Source of the DNA: Tetragonia tetragonoides
Lineage: Eukaryota > Streptophyta > Magnoliopsida > Caryophyllales > Aizoaceae
DNA: 64,000 nt
Reading direction: 5' to 3'
NCBI GenBank assembly: GCA_038025085.1
Contig: CM076146.1
Span: 24,746,501 to 24,810,500, forward strand
Numbering within the stretch: position 1 is the first letter of the stretch; each line of letters begins with the position of its first letter. Positions 42,150-53,000 of this stretch are shown here, one piece after another. The notes under the pieces were generated by a model, which was given only the letters and a program-made list of their open reading frames with translations, was not told the DNA's origin and made no database searches. Position numbers and translations under genes: made by a program.

Positions 42150-43027
42150 TGTATGCTACCGTATTTTTCTCCCCTTTTTCGCCCCCTTTTTCCTTTGGGT
42201 TTCCGAGCAGCCTAGGAGTGCGCGGTCATTCGGGTTTTCATGAACCCTTGAGTGTGAATGCACATTAAGATTTTCCTTTTGCACTAAGGACATGATTAAG
42301 ATTGTCGGAAGTCGCCACCAAATTTAAGGTAATTTGGAAACCTTGAAATTAAGTCGATAGTCTAGAAAGAAGTCAACTCAATTCCTTTGCACCCCAATCC
42401 CTATTGGGGAAAATGACTTCATAATTGAGTTCGGGGGCGTGAGTACGAGCTAGGAAGGTGTTAGGCACCCAACTCGCCTGTTGACAACAACAGCCTTTAC
42501 TAATCGATTCAATATAATTATTAATTCTATGGTTCCAAACAAGGTTCAATTTTTCCTAATTCCTAGTTTTAACTAATGGGTTGAACAAACATTATTATCG
42601 TGACCACTTTTAATAATTTAACAAATTACATGCTTTTATTGCTAAAAAAGGATAAATATGCCAAAACATGCAAGTTAGAAGACAAAACAATAATTCATCC
42701 AGCAATCCACAAGCAAAGCATAATTTAATCATAAGAAGCAATAAATAACAAAATTAAAATAACGTTCATTCATCCATTAATTAGGCTTAATACAACCCCT
42801 TTTGCTCAAAGTGCGCCATGCATGTACATATCACATAAACCAAAATCGTTGGTAATAACAAGCAATATAAAAATTTATTGAAAACCCTCAGGTTGGATTA
42901 CCTGGATGCTCACAATAAACTTATTGGGCTATAATGCTTGAATTCATGCTCTTGATGAAGTGTGAAGGTTTATTTTGTGGTGTTAGGGCTAACCTGAAGA
43001 AGGAGTAGGATCAGAATTTCTGGTTTA

Positions 43028-43092
<65 letters not shown>

Positions 43093-43755
43093 TGCCAACC
43101 GAAAGGTCACCCTTTCAGAGAGAATGTCCAACCTCTCAAATTCTCAACCCGAGAGAGAAATTTCCAACCTCTTCAACGGAACCCTAAGGTTTGTTTATAT
43201 AGAAGAGGGGGAGCTGCTAGGGTTTGGCACGGAAATCGAGATGGGCCTCGAATTCGCCGTCCGCGAGAAAAGGTCCAGGCGCCATATAGCTAGGCCAAGC
43301 GGCTGAGCTGGTAGGACAAGCGGTCAAGCCGCTTGGCCTAGTGGCACAGTCGCTTGTCCTAGCGGCCACTGTTTGAGCTCAAGCGTGGCCACTTGGACCG
43401 GGAGCGGCATGCCTGTATAGGCGCTTGACGTGCTTTTCACGAGGGGGAGGCTTTTCCGAGGGGGTCCACACGGGTTTGACTGAGTTCCCTTCTTTGACAA
43501 GGGTTGACTCATGGGTTTGGGTTCCCTTTCGGGCCCTTAGGTTCAAAGAGGCCTATCTCTCAGCTTTGGACTCCAATTGAATTGAGTCAAACTGGTTTGG
43601 ATCACCTGTACAAAAGGCTTCCACTGGTTAATTCAAATGAACTGGGCTAATCATCAGAGCAATTATTCTCGCAACCCAAGTTCGAGCAAAATCCAATCCT
43701 TTCATCATCGGGTTTTTACGGGGACTTATTATAGACACAATTTTTGGTGTCTACA
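42150..43755 (-). repeat. Tat-2 5' LTR
   Basis: 1606 bp. Contains a pure (GA)n run at about 43031-43089, a TATA box on the minus strand (about 43202-43194) and the AGCGG/CCGCT cluster (about 43297-43370). Confidence 0.88.
43194..43400 (-). promoter_or_regulatory. Tat-2 LTR promoter module
   Basis: Minus-strand CTATATAAA with AGCGG-TCAAG-CCGCT and further AGCGG half-sites about 100-170 bp upstream. A CT repeat lies about 105-165 bp downstream in the presumptive leader. Confidence 0.5.
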
Positions 43756-43760
43756 ATAGG

Positions 43761-44551
43761 ACCCTCGACCTTCAGTTTAAAATACACAGTCTATAGTTGA
43801 CAACCTCTATTCTCGGTTGAGTACTCCCGAGCTTCTCCCTCTTTCTTTCAAATTTATTCTTTGCTTGAGATCTTGTCTTTACTATTCATTTGCTAAATAG
43901 CCTACAGTTCAGGTACTAACTCCTGATGGCTCAAATTAAATTACTTGCTTAACTGTTTATTTTCGACTGGTCACAATGTAGATATGATGCCAATCATGCC
44001 TTTTATTGCTTACTAAATATTGTCTTTCAATTCAAAGCATGTCTAGTCGTTGTAATGCTCAACTTGCCAATCGAATGCATGTCTAAACAAGGGTCAATAA
44101 TAAATGTCATGATGCTTGTGATGAACCAATTAATAGTCTAATCTAGGTTGTTAGTCTGGTTTGTGTGGGAATCATGTCTTTAATAAGAAAACTTGAGTTA
44201 GTAGAGGAAAACGGCCGAGTTGGGTGCCTAACACCTTCCCACCTCGTACCTTCGCCCCCAAACCCTTTATTCTTGGGTACTCATATGTTCTATATGAGCG
44301 GGAGTCTTTCTAAAAACATGATCAGTTCACTTATCGCTGTTGTGTTGTCCCTTCGGTTTTGTCCATTCGGTTTGTCCCTTTCGATAAACGCCAATAGCAG
44401 ATTTATGACCTCTTTCATGGTTTTTATTCAATTCAAGTCTTTTCAAAAGCTGTTCTAACACGACAGGTCCTTGAACTTATCAAAAGCCCCCAGCTTACAA
44501 ATTTTCTATAAGGACACACTCCGTGGGCATGGGAAATCCCGGGTCCTTACA
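43761..44551 (+). repeat. Tat-1 5' LTR, part 2
   Basis: Continues the LTR interrupted at 25039 and ends GGGTCCTTACA. The junction restores CTATAAATAGGACCCTCG when Tat-2 and one ATAGG are removed. Confidence 0.78.
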
Positions 44552-44552
44552 G

Positions 44553-44569
44553 TGGCGACTTCATTGGGA
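44553..44569 (+). promoter_or_regulatory. Tat-1 primer-binding site
   Basis: TGGCGACTTCATTGGGA, 1 nt after the LTR end. It is the same type as the Tat-2 site. Confidence 0.8.
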
Positions 44570-46127
44570 ATTTATTTAAGAGGGTGAGACTCGAAAGTCA
44601 AGTTTGCTTAATTTTTTAATAACATGTTCCAAATATTGCATCATTTGCATGTGCTTTGGAACAACCTATTGACACTTATTGACCCTCGAGGAAGTTTTGG
44701 TCGTAACTTTTAGACAACCCGTATATCTAAAGGAATATACAGTTGTCCTATCGAGGAAACCGGCGCTTCCTCACCCACGACTCATCGACTCTTGTTGGTG
44801 AAAAAGAATTACAATTGATGCGTCGACCATCCGCCGGACGGAAATTGTAATTTGTTGTGGTGACCTCACAGGAGCCAAAAGCCTCTAGCCCACATTCGTG
44901 CATTCGCTTACTTGCGGTGCATGTGTCGTTGTAATGCCCATCTGATCACATGTTTGCCTGTAAATGCGTCGTTATAATGCTTGCCTGAATGCATGAATGT
45001 CGTGACTATGTGCCAACATGTACTTACATGCTAGGAGTCTTTTTTCTTTTATTTTTAGGTAGTTCCTAATGCCCAAAAATAGTGCGAGAATTTGATTCAA
45101 TGAGCACTCGTTTCCCCGATGATATAATTTCATACATCGTCGAAGTCATGGACAAAAAAAAAAAAAAAAGAGTTAGTCTTTTTCTTTTTTTTACTCCATG
45201 TCCCCGTCCCCTTTCCCTTTTCTTTTTCATTTATTTTAGGCAAAAAAAAAAAGAAAAGAAAAATTGAGACAAAAAAATCGAGCGGAAAAAAAGGGGCTGA
45301 CTTTTATTTTATTATTTTTATTTTCTTTCCTTTGAGTCAAAATAAAAGAGAGCCCAAAAAAATAAAATAAAAAGGCAATCCCGTCAGTTCTTTTTATTTT
45401 TATTCCTCGTCCATCGACTTCATTTATTTCTTTTTCACTTGATATGAGGGGAAATAATCGGGCATTTAGGCTTAGGTTGTCATTTTCTTCGTTTTCATTT
45501 CTTTGCATTGCATTACATTGCATTATACATGTTAGACGCTCCATGCTCGGATTCATAATTAGTCGTCATGCTTGCATTGTCGTCATTTTGCATCTAAAGT
45601 CCAAGTCTTGCATTCGTCAATGTCTCCATTTGTTCACTACGTCTCATACACTAGAAGTCTAGACAAGTCTTTTATTAAGTCTTCTAGGGTCATTTTGCGT
45701 CAATTCATTGTCATACATGTCAAAGTCAGTATGTCATGCATCTTGCATAATGTCGTCGTGACTCTGTCGTCACATTGTCATCATCATGCATTCGAGTTCA
45801 TATAGACGTCCTTAGATTCATTCACCTTAGGGGCTATCGAGGGTCTTCTAAAAATCATGAGTCTTTGTTTTCAAGTCCTCTCTTTGGCATCTTTCTATGT
45901 TGAGACTTGTGTTCAGGATTGGGGGCTCGAGGAAGAATTACGGTGACAAAGGTTGGGCTTGATCGTCCAGCAGATTGGTTCGTGTACAAGCTACATCCGA
46001 GACACCACCACATTCCAAAAGGCTGTCACCCCATGATCTACCTCCACCACAAACAGCCTCACCATTAATAAATTCGCCATCACTACATACATTCTTCTCC
46101 ACGCCCATCATCCCTCCTGATTTCACG
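44570..46127 (+). other. Tat-1 5' leader
   Basis: Long non-coding leader with poly-A/poly-T patches (45153-45370). No domain-bearing frame. Such long leaders are usual in this lineage. Confidence 0.55.
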
Positions 46128-46876
46128 ATGCCCAAAACCACTGACGAGAGGCTTGATGAGCTCATGAGTGAGTTGGAAAGGGTGCGAATGAAGGTTGAAG
46201 ATTTGGAAAGGAAGAAAGAGGATGAAGCAAGAATCCTCTCTGACGTCGACTCTGAGGAAGAAGGACCAAATGCCATACTGGCTAAGATTGACTCTATGCT
46301 CAAAAACAACGGCCTGTTTGCCAACTACAATGCTAATGTTGGTAAAGTCAATCCCAAAGTCAAGGGCAAGCTTCCAGCCAAGTTCTCCATGCCCAAGGTT
46401 CCGATATTCACTGCAAGTGATAATCCACAAGACCACCTCAAGGCCTTCACTAATGCCATGGGCTTAAGAGGAGTTGACAAAAATATCTACATTCACTTGT
46501 TCCCACAGACTCTTGATGCCCTGACTCGTCGTTGGTTCTACACCTTGAATTTGGAGAACTACCACACTTGGTCAGATTTCACTACAGTCTTCCTTGCACA
46601 CTACAAGGAAAATGTTGCTCTACCTATGACCCTCGAGAGTTAGAGATCACCAAACAAGAAGAAGATGAGGGATTCACTGCCTTCCTTCAGCGTTGGAGGC
46701 TAAAGATAGCCGAACTAGTTGAGGGTCCTTCGCAAACTGATCAAATCCGCCAATTCATCAAGAATCTGCAACCTGCTAAAAAGGAACACCTCATGTATCA
46801 AGCAATTGATTCCTACAACCGGCTCTATGATGTGGGTATCCTAATTGAAGGTGACCTTCTTAAGAATTCCACTTAA
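46128..46876 (+). pseudogene. Tat-1 gag relic
   Basis: ATG 46128 starts MPKTTDERLDELMSELERVR, followed by a coiled-coil-like acidic segment. Then come KGKLPAKFSMPKVPIFTASD, AMGLRGVDKNIYIHLFPQTL and YHTWSDFTTVFLAHYKENV. A frameshift near 46615 changes frame to PRELEITKQEEDEGFTAFLQ, then FIKNLQPAKKEHLMYQ to a stop at 46876. It aligns with the Tat-2 Gag core (KFSMPEVPTF, MGLRGVD). No zinc knuckle or pol follows. Confidence 0.82.
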
Positions 46877-48882
46877 GTTGTGAACAATGCGAGTATCTAC
46901 AGGGGACTGTCGCACCAAAAATCTACAGGGGACTGTCCTCCATATCCCTGCAAACTGCCCGTGCTTGATAAGTTGAAGAGAGTCAAAGTATCCTAGTGTG
47001 CAAGTCTAGTCGAGTCCAGTCAAGTCAAGTCTAATGATGTCTAGTCTGTCTTTTCAATTCGTCCGTAGAATCTAGCTTACTTCTCGTGTAATGCTTTTCT
47101 TTGATTCAATAAAGGTTGCATTTTGATTCACATCATTGTTCTTTGCTTAATCTTATGACGAACTTAAGTTGCCTATGACGGAATAACAAAAAAAAAAATA
47201 ATAATAAAAAAAATGATAAGCCTTCATTATGGAAAACATCAAACAGGATCTCCCTAATGATCATCCCCATAGAGGACATACTATTGAACCGTTCGTGCCA
47301 AGGACAGGAGGCATTCATTTGGCACCTCAGATCAATATCCTTTACTACCCTATACATCATTACCACTTGCAACCCTTTGAGCCTTAAACACATAGCCTTT
47401 CATTTCTTAACCACATCATCCTTACCCGGGGAATGGGTGTGTGCGACATGGGAATAGAAGCAACCTTCTAGGCAAGGTGGACCGACTTACAAAAGAGCCA
47501 CCGAGAGAAATACAAAAAAAAAAAGAGAGAGAACCAAAAAGTTCAAGAGCAAAAAAAAAAAACAAAAGAGAAAAGAATTCGAGAACGATCAAAGATCCAA
47601 AAGAGTACAAACACTTCAAGCACAACCAAACGGTGGCCTTACCTAAACATTGGTCCCTAAGCCACCTTGCCAAGACCAAAAACTTCTTTTCCATCTAGCA
47701 TACTTTGGGGAGGGGAATTACATTGGGTTTGTTTGAGTCTTTATCCTTTCTTTGACACCTTAGCCCAGCCTGACATTACAACCCTAAAGCCCTCCAAGAC
47801 GCACGACCATTCAATTGTGTAGTCCTGAACTACATTGGCCTGATTCCACACACTGGATACGTTGGAAACCTCAAAGAGGTCTGACCACGACAACCACTTT
47901 GTCACATGATCATAAGGAGTTCTCACATTCCACCATTCTCACCTAAGGCTAGAAAACAATGATGAGCCCGGTAGGTTGAAAACCCGAAAGGGCGGCCTAG
48001 GCAAAAGTTAGGGAAACAAAAAAAAATATAAAACAAATCAAATTCAACATCATCAGGGAAACTAAATTTCCGAGGATTTAGAACATTTTTTCGCACGTAA
48101 TCACTCGTTGGTCAGTCATCTAGATTCATACTTATCACCTTTCTCATAGGCTTGCAAACAGACTTCCCAACTGGGGGCTTTTTCAGAATGAGTCATTTCC
48201 TTGTCCACTTCGTTCAAAGTTGTCCATTTCGACCTAGTACCTTAAGTTAGGATATTTTGTACCGCTACATCAACATCCTAGCTCCTCGAGTAGGTCATGA
48301 TCATCAAGAACCACACATCAAACTGAGGGCTGCTTCTCCGTTTACTGCACCCAGTCTTGTCCACTTGTCTCTTACTCTGTCAAGATCACCAAAGGAATGA
48401 AATTCTTGATCACAGAACTTTTCCCATATGAAGACCCTTTTCAGACCCTATAGGAGAGTCGTGCATACTAGGCTAAGCTGCATGGAGCCGTGAGTCAATA
48501 GAGTCTGCATACATCATATTTTCATAACTACTAGAGTCACCTTCAAAGGCATCCATGTATACATAATTTCTCAGTGTCTTGAGTCCCTGCGTGTTTACAT
48601 GTCAATTTCCCTATGCCCTGTGCATATTACTATGTCTTGTCTTGTGAATCTTGTCATGGGCAGTCGGGCATGTCTATTGCATCTTTCCTCTATGTTCATA
48701 TCTCCACTACAGGTTTGAGTCTACCAGTTCTCCATTGAAATTAGCGAGCCCGGAACTCAGTATTCAACACACAATCAAGCTCAAAAGCAACCTCCCGACA
48801 ACAATCAAGAACGGGAGCAAACATGCAATAATAATCAAGAGTGGAAGTGACCTTCCGTCCATAACCAAGAATGGAAATAACC
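46877..48882 (+). other. Tat-1 internal non-coding region
   Basis: Starts with two copies of ATCTACAGGGGACTGTC (about 46891 and 46919). A polyadenylation-like CAATAAAGG lies near 47107, followed by A-rich sequence. A 52-codon plus frame (47229-47387, starting MENIKQDL) has no recognisable domain. No protease, RT or integrase was found where pol would be expected. Confidence 0.5.
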
Positions 48883-49543
48883 TGATGCAGGAGCAAGTAC
48901 GTTAAAGGACAAGCAAGAAGACGACGAATCAAGAACGTCCAAGAACCCAGCTCTTCAAACGTTAATGCTTGATCTTGAGCTGCTCATTGCCAAGAGTATA
49001 ATGCCACGTGAGGTAAAGTGTGAGGTAACTATGTTAGAGTGGCAAGAAGATGACTAGAAGCTAAAAAGAAGAAGCCTTGGGCGCCAAGGAAAATGTTCCA
49101 GCGGTTTTGAGCCTTGGGCGCTAGGTAATCAGTTGTTTAGTTCGATTTCGTTTAGTATTCCCTTAATTAGTTAGAATATGTTTAGGAGAGTAATAATCTG
49201 ATTGTTATTAGTATTAGAAGTCCATTAGGTGTTAGGAAAGCTGTTAGTTAGTCCGTTTTACAGTTGTAGTCAGTTTCGTAGTTAGTTTCCTATTCGGACT
49301 AAGATTAGGATTCCGAATAGCTTTAGATTTTCTTTGTCTATAAATACGGGAGAGCTTGCTATTGTAAACTCGTGCTTTGATGATTAATTATTGAATACGT
49401 GAGTATTTACCCCTCAAACTGAGTGATTTAGGTTGAAACCCTTACGAATGATTCGTGAGTTGTTCTTGAGTGATTCTTGAACAAGATCCCTTTGTGTGAT
49501 ACTATCAAAGGTTAATTTCCGTTTTATTACTTATTTCACATCA
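48883..49543 (+). repeat. CRM-like 5' LTR
   Basis: 661 bp with CTATAAATA (about 49338-49346) as probable TATA box, followed by a leader containing AGAGCTTGCTATTG. Confidence 0.92.
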
Positions 49544-49546
49544 ACT

Positions 49547-49558
49547 TGGTATCAGAGC
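49547..49558 (+). promoter_or_regulatory. CRM-like primer-binding site
   Basis: TGGTATCAGAGC, complementary to initiator tRNA-Met, three bases after the LTR. Confidence 0.9.
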
Positions 49559-49706
49559 TAAAGGTTTGAGCTTTCTTAAGTTTAAACAACATGGTCCTGA
49601 GCATAAACACGACACCATAGCGAGCTTTAGAGAAAGATTCTTGCAAGATCCACCCATTGTTCACGAAGACAGCCAAGAAACCCCCAAGAAACCAACAACC
49701 GAAGCT

Positions 49707-50035
49707 ATGGGTGAGCCCAGCGAACTAGCAAAGTTGTTAACAGCCATGGAGGATCTTAGGACGTCTTTCAAATCTCAAGAAGAGCGGATGGCTGCTATGG
49801 AAAGAAGAAACCAAGAAGAGAGGGAGAACATGGAGACAAGGATGCGCAGAATTCATTGGAGAAACCACAACCGTGACCTCGACTTCGATGAGGAGTTTGA
49901 AGACACAAGTGGGACTAGAACCAATGACGCTCCTAAACCACGACATCCATATGATGATGACAGGAACTTGAAGGCGAACTCCCTGAATATGACAGTTCCT
50001 ACGACCCAGAGGCCTTTCTTGATTGGCTTAGAACT
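49707..50035 (+). pseudogene. CRM-like Gag N-terminus, frameshifted
   Basis: From ATG 49707 the frame reads MGEPSELAKLLTAMEDLRTS, then EERMAAMERRNQEER (coiled coil) and DLDFDEEFEDTSG. Near 49965 it should pass into ELPEYDSSYDPEAFLDWLRT, which lies in the frame of the downstream ORF. One small indel therefore separates the Gag N-terminus from the Gag core. An upstream reading frame (from about 49566) lacks an ATG. Confidence 0.75.
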
Positions 50036-53000
50036 ATGGAGAGAGTCTTTGAATACAAGGAGTATGATGAGCGGCGAAGATGCAAGTTAGCCACGCTTAA
50101 ACTCACCAAGCATGCTTCTTTATGGTATGAAAACCTAAAGGCTCGACGCAAGAAGGAAGAGAAAGCAAAGATTGAGACTTGGGACAAACTCAAGAAATAT
50201 TTAAAGAAACGATTTTTTCCTAAAGAATTTGAGCAAGAACAGTTTTTGAAACTCACGTCCTTAAGCCAAGAAACCTCAAGTGTACAAGACTACCTCCAGA
50301 AGTTTGAACATATGCACATGATGTGTGATCTTGAGGAGAAGGAGGAGTTAAAGATCGCGCGGTTCATCAAAGGTCTAAACCCAACTCTAAGGCGCAAGGT
50401 AGAGCTTGTTCCGTACGTAACCTTTGAGGACGTCTGCAAAATCACTCTCAAGATAGAGAAGCAAGAGAAGGAGCAAAAACCGGTTGCCCGAGATGTGATT
50501 AAAGGCTATACAAATTTTCGGAACCAATACAATGCGAGAGAGAATGCAACATTCTCCAAGAGCGCAAGTGTCCCTAGCAAGCCCGTAACTCAAGACAAAG
50601 GCAAAGCCGTGGCTACGAAGGACAAGAACCAACTGCGTTGTTTCAAGTGTCAAGGATATGGACACTATGCCTATGAGTGCGGCTCGAAGAAAGTGCTCAC
50701 CATCACTGAGCTAGAAGAGATGGAACCCTCGTTTGTTATGCCCATAACCGAGGATAGTGACGAAGATAATGGAGAGCCATTCATTGAAGATTATGGTATA
50801 CCCGAGGTTGGAGAGACCCTAATCCTTACGAAGTTGCTACATACGAATGTGGCCGATGATGAGTCCGACCAAAGGGAGCAAATATTCCATTCTCGCTGCA
50901 AGGTTAGAGGTAAAGTTTGCAATTTGATTATTGACTCTGGGAGTTGTACTAATATTGCCTCTAAAGAGATGGTTGATAAGCTTGATTTGCCTACTAAAAG
51001 TCATCCTAAACCGTATACTGTGCAATGGTTGAATGATGGGGGAGGGTTAAAAGTGACTAAACAAGCTAGAGTTTGCTTTACTTTAGGGTGTTATAAAGAC
51101 GATCTATGGTGTGATGTACTGCCTATGGGTGTTTGTCATATATTGTTAGATCGTCCTTGGAAATTTGATAGGAAAGTTAGTCATGATGGTGTAAACAATA
51201 TCTATACTGTTGAGCATAACCAGAAACGAATCAAATTGTTACCCTTGACTGCCACTCAAGTTAAAGATGCAAAGGCTAGTAAAAAGGCGAGTCGTGTAAT
51301 GGTCATAGGAGAGAAATTGATGGAAAAAGAGGTGGCTAGTGAAACTATGAGCTACCTAGTGTTGTTGTTTGAACCTAACATGTGTAACAATCCCAATTAT
51401 GATCCTGAGTTACGCCTATTGTTAGAGAGGTTCAAAGAAGTGTTCCCCGAGGAGTTACCCCCTGGTTTACCTCCTATGCGTGGCATAGAACACCAAATTG
51501 ACCTAGTTCCTGGAGCACCACTTCCAAATAGGCCAGCATATCGGTGTAACCCCGAAGAAGCCAAAGAGTTACAAAGACAAGTTGAAGAGCTTGTGCAAAG
51601 AGGCTATGTGAGAGAAAGTCTAAGTCCATGCGCTGTTCCTGCGTTACTTGTGCCTAAGAAAGATGGGACATGGCGTATGTGCATTGATAGTAGAGCTGTC
51701 AACAATATCACAATCAAATATAGGTTCCCTATGCCAAGATTAGATGATATGTTAGACGAGCTACATGGTTCCCAGTTGTTTTCCAAGATAGATCTTAGAG
51801 CTGGATACCATCAAGTGAGAATCAAGGAGGGGGATGAATGGAAAACCGCGTTCAAGACACGACATGGTTTGTATGAGTGGTTAGTAATGCCTTTTGGCTT
51901 GTGCAACGCTCCTAGCACATTCATGAGGTTGATGAACGAGGTATTGAGAGCATTCCTTGGTAAATTTGTTGTGGTTTACCTTGATGATATTCTTATATTC
52001 AGTAAGACCAAGGAGGAACATCTAGTACATCTACAGCGCGTATTTGAGAAGCTAAAGGAACAACAGCTTTTTGGCAAGTTAGAGAAGTGTACTTTCATGC
52101 TTCCTAAGGTTATATTCCTTGGTTACATTGTGTCCAAAGATGGTGTACATGTTGATCCGTCCAAGGTAGAAGCTATGGCTTCATGGCCAGCTCCAACCAA
52201 TATACATGAGGTACGTAGTTTTCATGGCTTGTCATCATTTTATCGGAGGTTTATACGCAATTTTAGTTCCATTACTGCTCCTATTACTGAATTAATGAAA
52301 AAAGGAGAGTTTAATTGGAGTGAAAGTGCGCAAAAGGCCTTTGTTGAGGTCAAAGAGAAGTTGTGTCAAGCACCTATTCTAGCGTTACCAGATTTTGATA
52401 GATTGTTTGAAGTTGAATGTGATGCTAGTGGGGTAGGTATAGGCGCTGTTTTAATCCAAGAAAAACGTCCTATTGCCTATTTTAGTGAGAAATTGAATGG
52501 AGCTCGGTTGAATTATTCTACATATGATCGAGAGTTCTATGCGATTGTGAGAGCTTTGGAGCATTGGTCCCATTATTTAAGGCCTAAGCCTTTCGTGTTG
52601 CACTCGGATCATGAAGCTCTCAAGTACATTCATGGCCAACAGAAACTAAACCCTAGACATGCCAAGTGGGTAGAGTTTCTACAATCTTTTACATTCTCGG
52701 CCAAGTACAAAGATGGGAAGAGCAATGTTGTTGGTGATGCTCTTTCACGAAGAAACCACTTGCTTGTGACACTTGAAGTGAAGCTCCTAGGCTTTGAACA
52801 TCTCCAAGAACTATATGACAAGGATGCTGATTTCTCTGAGTCATTTAGAGCTTGCAAAGAAGGGGAGCATGGTGATTATTTCATACAAGATGGGTTTCTA
52901 TTCAAGAGGAACAAGTTCTGTGTTCCTAGGTCCTCTGTACGTGAGCTATTGGTTAGAGAAGTTCACTCGGGAGGATTAGCTGGACATTTTGGAGTAACTA

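Larger units (their letters stand above)
25040..43755 (-). mobile_element. Tat-2: 18.7-kb Tat/Ogre-type gypsy (minus)
   Basis: LTRs 25040-26542 and 42150-43755, starting TGTA(G/T)GCTACCG and ending TTGGTGTCTACA on the plus strand. The target duplication ATAGG is at 25035-25039 and 43756-43760. The minus-strand primer-binding site is at 42148-42129. Order on the minus strand: 5' LTR, 69-bp repeats, gag, RT, RNase H, second (archaeal-like) RNase H, integrase. Two genes on the opposite strand, a tandem array and the 3' LTR follow. A solo LTR sits inside integrase (33668-35182). This organisation, including antisense extra genes, is known for Tat-lineage elements such as Grande and Ogre relatives. 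No protease motif was found and all ORFs are damaged. Confidence 0.9.
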
